Source of the DNA: Catenaria anguillulae PL171
Taxonomy: Eukaryota > Blastocladiomycota > Blastocladiomycetes > Blastocladiales > Catenariaceae
Length of the DNA stretch: 39,972 nucleotides
Reading direction: 5' to 3'
Assembly: GCA_002102555.1 (NCBI GenBank)
Contig: MCFL01000218.1
Location: 1-39,972 of the forward strand
The translations under genes were made by a program, and so were the position numbers. Under the pieces are notes generated by a model. It was not told where the DNA came from. It ran no database searches and worked only from the letters and a program-made list of their open reading frames with translations. Of the stretch, positions 20,805 to 29,419 are shown one piece after another. Positions within the stretch are counted from its first letter, which is position 1. Every line of letters begins with the position of its first letter.

Positions 20805-21262
20805 TGTGGATGTTGTGTCGTGTGTGTAAATATCCGTCGGGAGTTGTATTGCGGGACTGCTTCAGTTGCACATTCCCTGAGAGACAGAGAGGCGTTCCGT
20901 TGATTGAGCTTGCTCATCATGCTGTGGCTGTGACTCTCTCAGGCAATTGGTGTCGAAAAGGTCAGACCAACGAATTCCATTTTCAACGCGGGACGGCACT
21001 CAAGCTCAAAGAGAGATACTCGCAGTTATTTAAATACACGAGTCAAAATACAGTCAAGGTTTACTTACGTGGTGAATACGGCATGAGATACTCGGATACA
21101 AGAGGAGGTGGGAGACAAAAAGAAAAGCCGAAAGCGAAACAAAACAAACGTGTTTGGTGAAGAACCTCGTCATCAGAACACTTCCATCCGAGGTGTATCC
21201 GCTCTCGCTCGCCAATTCCGGCCCCCATTCAACACTCCTTCGCACGCCCTAGCACTCCACGC
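20805..21262. other. Intergenic: promoter side of the pseudouridine gene
   Basis: 458 bp between the start of the pseudouridine enzyme gene and the stop of SNU13, both on the minus strand. No gene is visible. It presumably holds the promoter of the former and the 3' end of the latter. Confidence 0.5.
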
Positions 21263-21736
21263 TTAGATGAGGAGCTTCTCAATGTTCTGCTTGATGGTGT
21301 TGATTTGGGGCACCAAGTCCGAAGCAGCGTTGGTGGTGATGGAGCACGAAATGACGGACCGCGAGACACCGCAAGCACGGCCAAGAGCAACCTTGGAGGG
21401 CACAAACACGTAGGGGACGTTCTTGTCCTCGCACAAGAGCGGCAAGTGCAACAAAATCTCAATCGGCTCGGCATCAGCGGCCATGACAATGAACTCGGAC
21501 ACACCACGGTTGAGCGTCTTGGTCACCTCGTTGGCGCCCTTCTTGAGCTGCTTGTAGTGCGACGCCTGCTGGACTAGGTCCAAAATGGTGTTGGTGAGGG
21601 TCGCATCAGCGAGCGGGAAAGCCTTGGGGTTGGGGGTCGACTACAATGCATTGGTCGGGTCCAGGAGGGGTCAAGCGTCAACCAATGAGGCTCCATTTTG
21701 AATTCTGCATTGAATGAATGGCCGTGTCCATACCAT
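21263..21736 (-). CDS. SNU13: U4 snRNP / box C/D snoRNP protein Snu13 (15.5K)
   Basis: Exons 21734-21736 (the start codon alone) and 21263-21640, giving 126 aa, the same length as yeast Snu13. The L7Ae-family core is plain: [73 protein letters not shown]. The protein binds kink-turns in U4 snRNA and box C/D snoRNAs, acting in splicing and in rRNA 2'-O-methylation in the nucleus and nucleolus. The 93-nt intron begins GTATGG directly after ATG and ends TTGTAG. Start choice rests on this phase-0 splice, since the second exon opens with STPNPKAFP and has no Met of its own. It is divergent from the membrane protein gene at 22106. Confidence 0.95.
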
Positions 21737-22105
21737 GGTGGAATGTGGTGGATGCTGAGTGCTTTCGTGAGTTAAACCGTCGTCACTGATGGATAGAGCT
21801 GAATCCAGCCGGCGCATTCTCACAAGTTTCGACAGAGTCAGACCGCAGACCGTGCAGCAACAGAGAAAGTGCATTGCCAGTCACGTGACTTCATCTGAGG
21901 CATCACACGCTACTTGATTGCTTGTCCTCACTTACAACACAGAACAAATCGTTCTGGAACCTGGAACCGTGTCCCGAGTGCCAAGTATTTACGTTGGAAC
22001 ATCGCGGATTTGGCCTGAATACACTGTAGCGATCCATTGCAATTTATGCCCACTCACATTGACCCCATACAAGCCTCACATTGACCCCATACAAGCCTCC
22101 TCACA
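21737..22105. promoter_or_regulatory. Divergent promoter region SNU13 / seven-helix gene
   Basis: 369 bp between two genes transcribed away from each other. It ends in a perfect 22-bp tandem duplication (22054-22075, 22076-22097) that stops 8 bp before the ATG at 22106. No other element is recognised. Confidence 0.5.
22054..22097. repeat. Perfect 22-bp tandem duplication at a start codon
   Basis: TCACATTGACCCCATACAAG plus CC occurs twice head to tail immediately upstream of ATG 22106, so it lies in the 5' leader or core promoter. Confidence 0.9.
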
Positions 22106-23593
22106 ATGCCCAACCCCACCATTCCTGCATGGATTGCCACTGCGATATGGACCGTGAGCTTTCCCCTCTGCATCTACCCAATCTACCACCTGGTCCATGA
22201 CCGCCGCAAACACACCACGTCGAGCCTGGCCACAAGCCAGCAACTCAAATATGCTCACCACGAGCGGTGGCGCACATTTAACATCTTTCTGTGGTCATTT
22301 ATCGCACTATCTCACGTGGGCCTGATAGCCTACTCACTGCTCGCTGCCCTTGAATCCAACTGCTACGCGGGCCGCCCGCCAGACTATGGCCTGCAAAGCC
22401 ACCTGCGCATGTGCCCAAAAAACCAACTCTTGTTTGCGCTCGACCTGGCAAACTTTGTCGTGTGCCCCATGTACCCGATCATGATTCTCGCAACTTACAC
22501 GGACCTGAGCTTGATGCATCACCGGCGCGCGGGCAAGTGGTTGAAACGCTACCTGTTTCCGATTCTCGGCGGCATTCTGACCGTGCTGACGGGTGTGGTC
22601 ATCACGGCCAACATAGGTATTCGCGTGCACTTGGTGACGCCTGACCGCGAGTTGAGCGGCGCGGGACTCGCATTTCAGGTTTGGGCGCGTGCGTGGGCCA
22701 ATGCAGTGTATGGGACGTGGTTTGCCGTGTTGATCTTGGTGGCACTTGCATCCACCGTGTTGATCATGCGGCTACTGCCCATGTTGAGGCAAAGGTCGGA
22801 ATCCACTCGGGTCATGGGTCGAGGAGCAGGCGGCCAAGCGAGGAGCAGTGAGCGGCCGCTCGGATTATTGCTGGCAGCCGGCAGCACTGGCGGTGGGAAT
22901 GCCAGCAGCTTGGTGAAAAGCGTGTCAAAGGGAATGGTGTCGGGGCTTTTGAATCCATTGACGCTCAGCATCAGTCGCACTAGTACATCTGTTACTGCCA
23001 CTGAAGATGCGGATACGACAAGGTCAAGTACAACAGTCCCAGCACCCACAGCAACCACCACCAGCGTCGCAACGAACGCTTATTACACAAACCGCCTCGC
23101 ACAATGCCTTTCGCACCTGCGGCTCGCGCTGGGATTGCTCGTCCTGACACTCCTCGCCATCTCGGCCGTGACCATCGCCAATGTGCTGCCCACCGTGCTC
23201 TATGTGTGCGCAGGCTGGCTTTCAGGCCGCATCGTTTTCCTATGCCTGTTCCTTGCGACACGTGAGGTCAGGCACGCCGTGCTATTGCGTCGCCATGTTC
23301 CAAACAAGCGCGATGCGGGGACATTGGCGTTGAGTGCGTGGGAACCTGGCGTGGCGGGAGGTCAGGAAAGTGCCATGAGTCGGCAGTCGGCGACGGTCGG
23401 GCAATTGGGAACGTATGACGATGGATATGGCGGGGACGGATGGGAGGTCAGAAGTGGAGTTGAGGTGCGAGTCGAGCTGGTAAGTGAGTACAGGGACACA
23501 GTTGGGAGCGAGAGTGGGTCCTCGAGTGGTCAGGAAGTGAACCGATTACGGTTGATGAGCGGTAAAGGCGGCAAAAATGGCAGGAAGTTTTGA
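22106..23593 (+). CDS. Seven-helix membrane protein, GPCR-like topology
   Basis: A single exon of 495 aa. Hydrophobic helices lie at about residues 8-30, 60-84, 109-132, 150-171, 195-222, 337-358 and 362-385. Between helices 5 and 6 is a polar Ser/Thr/Gly-rich loop of about 110 aa, and after helix 7 a polar tail of about 100 aa with acidic and Ser patches. Short N-terminus, long third inner loop and long tail resemble a G-protein-coupled receptor. I see no motif that assigns a GPCR class, so this is topology only. A ligand or partner cannot be named. It is divergent from SNU13 and convergent with the secreted-protein gene. No signal peptide separate from helix 1. An ordinary seven-helix transporter-like protein is the main alternative. 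Confidence 0.75.
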   Translation: MPNPTIPAWIATAIWTVSFPLCIYPIYHLVHDRRKHTTSSLATSQQLKYAHHERWRTFNIFLWSFIALSHVGLIAYSLLAALESNCYAGRPPDYGLQSHLRMCPKNQLLFALDLANFVVCPMYPIMILATYTDLSLMHHRRAGKWLKRYLFPILGGILTVLTGVVITANIGIRVHLVTPDRELSGAGLAFQVWARAWANAVYGTWFAVLILVALASTVLIMRLLPMLRQRSESTRVMGRGAGGQARSSERPLGLLLAAGSTGGGNASSLVKSVSKGMVSGLLNPLTLSISRTSTSVTATEDADTTRSSTTVPAPTATTTSVATNAYYTNRLAQCLSHLRLALGLLVLTLLAISAVTIANVLPTVLYVCAGWLSGRIVFLCLFLATREVRHAVLLRRHVPNKRDAGTLALSAWEPGVAGGQESAMSRQSATVGQLGTYDDGYGGDGWEVRSGVEVRVELVSEYRDTVGSESGSSSGQEVNRLRLMSGKGGKNGRKF

Positions 23594-23728
23594 AAGTAGG
23601 ATGTATTTCGTCGAAATGATTGATTCATTGGCCAGGAGCACTTTCGAGCAGAGTTGAAGAGAAAAAAAAATGATTAAAGTCTGCAGCAGAGGAGCATTTG
23701 CAAGTCCAGCCGTCCATTATCTGCCTTC
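23594..23728. other. Convergent intergenic spacer
   Basis: 135 bp between two convergent genes. An A-run (A9) at about 23661-23669 is the only notable feature. Confidence 0.4.
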
Positions 23729-24387
23729 TCACCACTCTTGGTCGCCCTCCTCTAACTCCATCACCATGCTCTCCCACCTCTCTGCATCCACCGCCTCCTC
23801 CTCGCCAAAACCAGCCCCATCCCCAACGCTAAACAACTTGTCTGATGGGCCGGAAAAGTAGTCGCGGTGGTCGGACGCGTCGTGGACAAGCACCATGGGC
23901 GAATGAAACGAGTCGTACAAGTGGTCGTTGGCTAGCACTGTGTCCAAGAGCGAGGCTTCGGCAATGTGCGAGGGTCCAACGGCAGACACATGTTCCTCAT
24001 GGGAAAGCGCGCCCACGGAGCGTAACGTGTCGGCGATGGACGCGGCGTGAAACGATGGACCAGATGACGAGAAGGCGGATACGTGCTGATCCTGTGGAAA
24101 GGCGGATGGCAATTGGGAATGAGGTAGGAAGTATAGGCAAAGGACACAAGCACCTGGGGATTGCGTACGGCGACCGAAGGAGCAACGGCAACTTCGTCCA
24201 AGCGGTGTGCAGTGATTGCAAACTCGGTTTGTGGAATGAGCGGGACCAAGGCCGCCACGAGCTGGTCGTTGTGTGGGTGAGCAGCTTGAGCATGTGCAGT
24301 CGTGACCAGTGCCGCCATGAGCATCACGGCGAGTGACAATGGCACCAGGCTGGCATGAGTGACAGAGTGCATGGAGTACGATTTCAT
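23729..24387 (-). CDS. Small secreted protein, unknown function
   Basis: Exons 24154-24387 and 23729-24091 with a 62-nt intron (donor GTGCTT, acceptor CCACAG), giving 198 aa. The N-terminus has a charged start and a hydrophobic core (SLAVMLMAALVTTAHAQA) with a likely signal-peptidase site after AHA. The mature part is His/Asp/Ser-rich and ends in an acidic stretch (MELEEGDQEW). No cysteines or catalytic motifs are visible that would assign a family. It shares an upstream region of 288 bp with the divergent TPR gene at 24676. Could be a wall, vacuolar or secreted protein; I do not recognise it. Confidence 0.7.
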
Positions 24388-24675
24388 GATTGCAGCAAAC
24401 AGAAGCTATGGTGTCATTTGCTCGGCAGAGGCGTAGTTGTGCACAAGAGCGTCGCACACATCGGTCATTGAAGAAGCATGGGAATGAATCTCTTATGCTT
24501 GACGTTTGCGTGTTTTCCGGGTATGCGGACACTTTCAATGATGTGATCGGTGGCCCTTTTCGTTGGTCGATCATGCATGGCCAGACTCTGAGCGGTATCT
24601 ACCATTACATGATGCCAGACAAAATAATTGTTATGGCGATTCCTCACCACAGTCTGCCGATAAATAAACACCGCC
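24388..24675. promoter_or_regulatory. Divergent promoter region
   Basis: 288 bp between the secreted-protein gene and the TPR-protein gene, transcribed apart. An AT-rich stretch (GATAAATAAACACC) precedes the ATG at 24676. No specific site recognised. Confidence 0.45.
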
Positions 24676-25434
24676 ATGTACCGCACTGCCATCTCCCGCA
24701 TTTTCACCTCAACGGCACCGGCTATGTCGGCCGTGCGCCACCCGGTCCTCCAGGTCTTCATGTGCCGGGCTGCTGGTGTCGCTGCACTCACCCATGGCGC
24801 ATCCTTGCTCGCCACCAAGACCCAGAGCTACGCAACCGCCACGGGACCCAAGGAAACCGACCAAGCCATTTCTCTTTTCAACGAAGGTAACCAAGCCCTT
24901 CAAGCCGACAAGCCGCACCTGGCCCTCGCAAAGTACTTGGAATCCATCCAACTGCATCCAACCGCCGAAGCCCTGTTTAATGCAGGCAACGTGTACCTGC
25001 AAATGGGCCGGCCCGAGGACGCCGTACGCATGTACCAGCAATCGCTCGATCTTGCCGAGCACCCGGACACGCTCATCAACATGGCCAACGTGACCTTTCT
25101 CATTCAAAAGAACCCTACCGGCGCAATGGACCTGTACCGGCGCGCGGCCAAGGCACACAAGGCCATGAGCGGCAATCCCATGTCTGAGGACGAGCGTAAG
25201 GCCCATGGCGAGATCTGGTTCAATTTCGGGTGTGTGGCCGATGCCGCGGCGTCGCAAATGACCTTGCCCGACAAGTTGGCCGAGGCCGTTGAGAGCTGGA
25301 ATGAGGCAGAGTCGGCGTTTGGCAAGGCTGCAGCCAGGGGCATTGAGCGTGCAGACATGTTGCAGAAGAATGTGCAGATCAAGCGGGTGGCTAAGCTCAA
25401 GGAGTGGCAAAAGAAGGGTGCGGAATCCTCTTGA
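24676..25434 (+). CDS. TPR-repeat protein, probably mitochondrial
   Basis: A single exon of 252 aa. The first 55 residues are rich in Arg, Ala and Ser and lack acidic residues (MYRTAISRIFTSTAPAMSAV), as in mitochondrial presequences; AlternativeMet17 would shorten this. Three tetratricopeptide-like units follow: ISLFNEGNQALQADKPHLAL, AEALFNAGNVYLQMGRPEDAV with MYQQSLDLAEHP, and LINMANVTFLIQKNPTGAMD. The C-terminal third is helical and charged. TPR units are protein-docking scaffolds, so an assembly-factor or chaperone-partner role in mitochondria is plausible but inferred; I cannot name the orthologue. There is an antisense open frame over the same DNA that I regard as a shadow. Confidence 0.8.
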   Translation: MYRTAISRIFTSTAPAMSAVRHPVLQVFMCRAAGVAALTHGASLLATKTQSYATATGPKETDQAISLFNEGNQALQADKPHLALAKYLESIQLHPTAEALFNAGNVYLQMGRPEDAVRMYQQSLDLAEHPDTLINMANVTFLIQKNPTGAMDLYRRAAKAHKAMSGNPMSEDERKAHGEIWFNFGCVADAAASQMTLPDKLAEAVESWNEAESAFGKAAARGIERADMLQKNVQIKRVAKLKEWQKKGAESS

Positions 25435-26172
25435 GGTGTCTATTGGGTTGTTTGGGGAGCCATTGTATAGTACGGTTATGATACAAGTATCTTTGTACGG
25501 TTGTTTACACTTTGCTATCCCTCTTTGCGTTGTTGCCCAGGATTCATGCTTGCCTTTCGGTTGGATCCGTACAAGGTCAGAAACATGTCGAATAAGGTCA
25601 AGGCAAAGCACAGGGATCGTGCAAGGCAGCAAAGCAGGGAGGAGGCTGGGCAAGAGAACAAGGGAAGCAGCAGTTGAATGTCTTAATACCGAGTTAATGT
25701 GTGGATACGCATTGATAATCAAGTGTCCGTCTTGACTCTTTGACTCTGGCACACTAAAAAATCAGCATGTGCTGGGTTGGTGGGAAAACGAGTCGGGGGT
25801 CGAGTTTGACTTTGCCAGCGTGCGTCAAATGATGGATGAAAAGGATAAACAGGTTGATGATGAGTCTTGGGAATGATTAGAAGAGCAAAAGAGCAAGCGT
25901 TAATGGATAAAAACAAGTCTCTTTCTGCTCCATTGATGACTCGTTGCGAGAGACACTTGAACAGAAAAGCGCGAACCCCGAAGCGTGGAGACCAGTCACG
26001 TGAGCACGGCCTGACTCGCATGCATCCTGTTCAGCTCACGCATCGCAACGACAGCCACCGCCAGATGAACCAACGAATGCAAGCAATTACAGTCCTACCG
26101 CACACACAAGCTTGCGCGCCGTCCAAAAAAAAAACAGCGCACGCACGCACGCAGGAAAACGCACACCCAACC
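25435..26172. other. Intergenic region before PWP1
   Basis: 738 bp without a recognisable gene. Just before the PWP1 start there is an A10 tract followed by a short (GCAC)n run at about 26127-26153, probably in the promoter or leader. Confidence 0.45.
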
Positions 26173-27932
26173 ATGATTTCATCACTCAAATGGATCCCGC
26201 GCGGCGCCTGCGCCACGACCCCGCGCCGCGTCGCCATGGACGATGCGGAATTCAAGCGCATGGCTGAGGTTGCAGGCCTTGAGCACGAGGAGGCCATGGC
26301 CGAGCTCGAGCGTGCGCGCGCGGCCGAGGCGGAGGCGGCCGACAAGGACGATGCCGAGGACGAGGACGAGGATATGGAGAGTGGGAACGAGTCTGGGTCG
26401 GATGACGACGAGGATGCAGAGGACGACGAGGACGATGGTATGGATGTGGATGTCAAGGAAAAGAACCCGGATGATTTGTCCGAGTACAACTTGGATGGTT
26501 ATGATGATGAGCCCGAGAATGTGATTGAGAGTACGATTTTTTTTTTCTTTTCTCTTGTGCTCGGCGTTGATTGAATTGTTTGGCTCCATTGATCTTGACC
26601 ACCGGTCTGTGTTCTACAACATTTAGCCGCCAACATCTTTTCCAACATGAAGTCCATGGTGTACCACGCGGCCGACGATTCGACCGAGGACCCTTATGTG
26701 ACCAACGTGTCGGACGACGAAGCCGAGCGCGCCGAAGAAGAAGAAGCGCTTGCCATTGCCCCCTACGACTCTGTGCTTGTTGTTGCCACGACTGCTGACG
26801 ACATTTCGCAGCTCGAGTTTCAAGTGCTCGAGGGCGAGCCCGACGATCTGTCCGATTCGGAGGACCAAGTGGCCGGCACCAACTTGTACACGCACCACGA
26901 CGTGATGCTGCCCACGTTCCCGCTGGCCGTCGAATGGTTCGACTATGTGCCCGGGTCGCAAACCGCCTTCAAGTCGACGGCACACGACGGCACGGATCGC
27001 GGCAGTTTTGTGGCGGTTGCCGGATTTGCGCCCGACATTGAGTTGTGGGACGTGGATGTGGTGGACGCCATGCTGCCATTGGCCGTTCTGGGTGCCCCAC
27101 GTGAAACCGATGCGGCCACGGGCAAGCTCGGCAAGAAGAAGGTGAGCGGCGCGGCAAAGCGCACGCCCAACGACCAGTTTCACGTGGACGCGGTGCTTGC
27201 CCTGTCGTGGAATAAGGCGCATCGCAACTTTTTGGCGTCTGGGTCGGCCGATGCCACCGTCAAGATTTGGGACTTGGACACGTTGACGGCAGTGCGTTCC
27301 TTCACGCCGCATGCCAAGGCGGCCAAGAAGGCGGCAGCAAAGCCCGGGCACGTTGCGGGCGCAAAGGTGTGCATCACGCAATGGGCCCCCGCAGCACCCA
27401 CGTGCTTGTTGACGGGCGGACACGATGCCACGGTCCGCTTCTTTGACACGCGCACGCCCGACCAGCTCGTCACGTGCAAGTTGACGGCCGACCCGGAATC
27501 GGCCGCCTTCAACACGGCCCCGGGGCAGACTCGCAAGTGTATGTGTCGACGGAAGACGGTCACATTGTGCTTGTGGACTTGCGCAACGCCGCTCAGCCTG
27601 TGTGGACATTAAGTGCACATTCTGGCGGATCGGCATCGTGTGTATCGTTGACCCCCTTGGGCACCACGTTGGCCAGTGTGGGTGCGGACAAGACGGTCAA
27701 GATTTGGAATGTCAGCTCGGGCAAGCCGGCGTTGCGGCACTCGAGGCAGATGCCCCAGTTGGGTCCCTTGTTTTCGTGCGCGTGGTGTCCCGAGCAAGAG
27801 GGCGTGTTGGCTGTGGGTGGTGCAAGGGGCAGCGTTGTGTTGGATTTGAACATGAATGCCGTAGTGACGGCAAACGCCAATGCCGGCGACAAGGACGACG
27901 ATATCTCGGAGGATGAGAGTGATGATGAGTAG
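26173..27932 (+). CDS. PWP1: Periodic tryptophan protein 1 homologue, WD40, ribosome biogenesis
   Basis: Exons 26173-26530 and 26627-27932. The start MISSLKWIPRGACATTPRR, the acidic N-terminal region, and LSEYNLDGYDDEPENVIES are typical of Pwp1. WD40 units follow: FLASGSADATVKIWDLDT, CLLTGGHDATVRFFDTRT, LASVGADKTVKIWNVSS and EGVLAVGGARGSVVLDLN. Pwp1 acts in the nucleolus in 25S/28S pre-rRNA processing and 60S assembly. In the stretch CCCCGGGGCAGACTC (27518-27532) the frame must move by one base: upstream ends FNTAPG and downstream resumes ADSQVYVSTEDGH. One missing G in the G-run would restore it, so I suspect a homopolymer error, though a true mutation is possible. The protein ends in an acidic tail (ISEDESDDE). 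The intron contains a T10 tract after donor GTACGA. Confidence 0.92.
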
Positions 27933-28161
27933 ACAGACCTTTTGTTCTTTTCCTTTTTCTTTTTTTCTTTACCCCCCTTCCCGACTCTTTACTCTATATC
28001 TACATATGTAATCATCATTGTTGTATCATCTGTTTCTAAATATCCGCTGCCCAGTGGCATGGACTTGCTCCATATTGCCAGGAAACAATGAAGATGTATG
28101 TACAGATTATATGTACAACAACAAACTGCTACAGAAACAGCAGCAGGACAGTCAAGAGCGC
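27933..28161. other. Convergent spacer PWP1 / VPS55
   Basis: 229 bp between two stop codons facing each other. It has T/C-rich tracts (27945-27972) and AT-rich DNA that may serve polyadenylation on either strand. No gene seen. Confidence 0.4.
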
Positions 28162-29029
28162 CTAGATGGTCAATTCCTCGCGAGCAGAGAAAAAGTGCGT
28201 GTAAGTGACAATGGTGCCATAGACGAGAATCCCGCCGGCGACCGACATGTAGCCGGCGACAGGATGAATCTGGGGCAGAGCAAGAGGTGGCGCAAACAGC
28301 GGAATGAGAATCCCAAGAGCCAATAATGTGAAAAAAAAGGACAAGAAAAGAAAAGAGAGCCGCACAATCGAGGATCGGGTGAGTGCAATCGGCAGACCTG
28401 GAGGAAGGGACAGGACAATGTCAATCAAAATAGTTGGCATGGTGCGAGAGAAACGAGTGGAACACACCAAAGCCCGTGACGACGAGAAAGGACGTGAGAA
28501 AGTATCCAGCGTCGCGCAATCCGCTATGTATAGGACAGCAGCCAACAAAGTTATCTCAGCCGGCTATTCCAACTAAGCTCATGATTGGGACGAGACGGAA
28601 CCCGCCAACGAACCTGGACGGGCTGTCGGAAAAGACGTCGTCGGCGCCTGTACACCGTGCACAGATCATGTTGGGCAGCGGTGCGAGGATGTACGTGAAG
28701 ACTGTTGGGAGTACAGCCAAATTGGCGGCGTTTGTGAGCCGTGACCCGAGCTGCAGTGGACTGGAAGCACGAGACATCGACGAACCGACGAGAAGAGGTA
28801 GCCAATTGCTGTACAAGGCACACGCCAAGATGACGAGGAGAAAGCCAGTCGCAAAGGCAAATGCCAGGCCGATTACACTGGAAAAGTAGAAGTAGGGTCG
28901 CGTGGCGTGAGGTGGGTGGCCGTGGTCCACGGTGGTTGGCGAGTCAGTTGAAATGGCAAGGGGAAAGTCGCGAGCAACCCACAAGCTTGGCAATGGGAAA
29001 GGAGGTTGTGGTTGTTGAGGCAAAAACAT
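28162..29029 (-). CDS. VPS55: Vps55 / LEPROT-family endosomal membrane protein
   Basis: A five-exon model fits in phase: 28786-29029, 28597-28701, 28468-28524, 28366-28397, 28162-28269, about 181 aa. After splicing the order matches the family: FAFATGFLLVILACALYSNW, LPLLVVFTYILAPLPNMIC, then the acidic loop GADDVFSDS, FLTSFLVVTGFGLPIALTRS, and YMSVAGGILVYGTIVTYTHF. That makes four membrane helices. Vps55 works with Vps68 in late-endosome-to-vacuole traffic; the animal relatives are the leptin-receptor-overlapping proteins. Retained introns would insert hydrophobic junk, which is why the exons are short. The donor of intron 1 is GTTCGT. The exon 2/3 donor (GTCTCG at 28596) is weak. The start at 29029 gives a 30-residue Pro-rich N-terminus longer than usual; an extra upstream exon with MSRPAGVKS (29146) is possible. 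Confidence 0.85.
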
Positions 29030-29419
29030 ACGCTGGGTAAGACACGAGTATGAATGTCGAGGAGAGTCAGCATATCGAGTGACGGTCGGAGGCAGGCAGA
29101 TGACGGGTGTGGACGACGGACTTTTGACGCCGGCTGGACGGGACATGATGATTCGGTGGGTGGGCAAGCGGCGATGGCGTGGCAGGTCAACAAGGTGTGA
29201 ATGCAGAGGGCTGCTTATGCGTATAGTTATGCATATGGATCCATAGGGTGTCTCGGTTCACGCTGTCCAGGAATCATGCCAAAGCTGGGCCCGTCTTGAA
29301 GGAGCGGAGCGTCAACTTATCGGGAGAATAAATGTTAGTGATAGAAATATGATCGGCAGCCATTGATCGATGCCATTTTATGGAAAATACCGGTATACAT
29401 ATGTAATCCAATTGTCTCG
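29030..29419. promoter_or_regulatory. Divergent promoter region VPS55 / FCP1-like gene
   Basis: 390 bp between divergent genes. It may include a short upstream VPS55 exon (MSRPAG at 29146). No specific site recognised. Confidence 0.4.

Noticed and set aside
24709-25752. 347-codon minus-strand frame over the TPR gene
   Set aside because: The plus strand has clear TPR units and a presequence; the antisense frame has no domain.
26623-27636. 337-codon minus-strand frame over PWP1
   Set aside because: Antisense of a conserved WD40 gene with GC-rich third positions.
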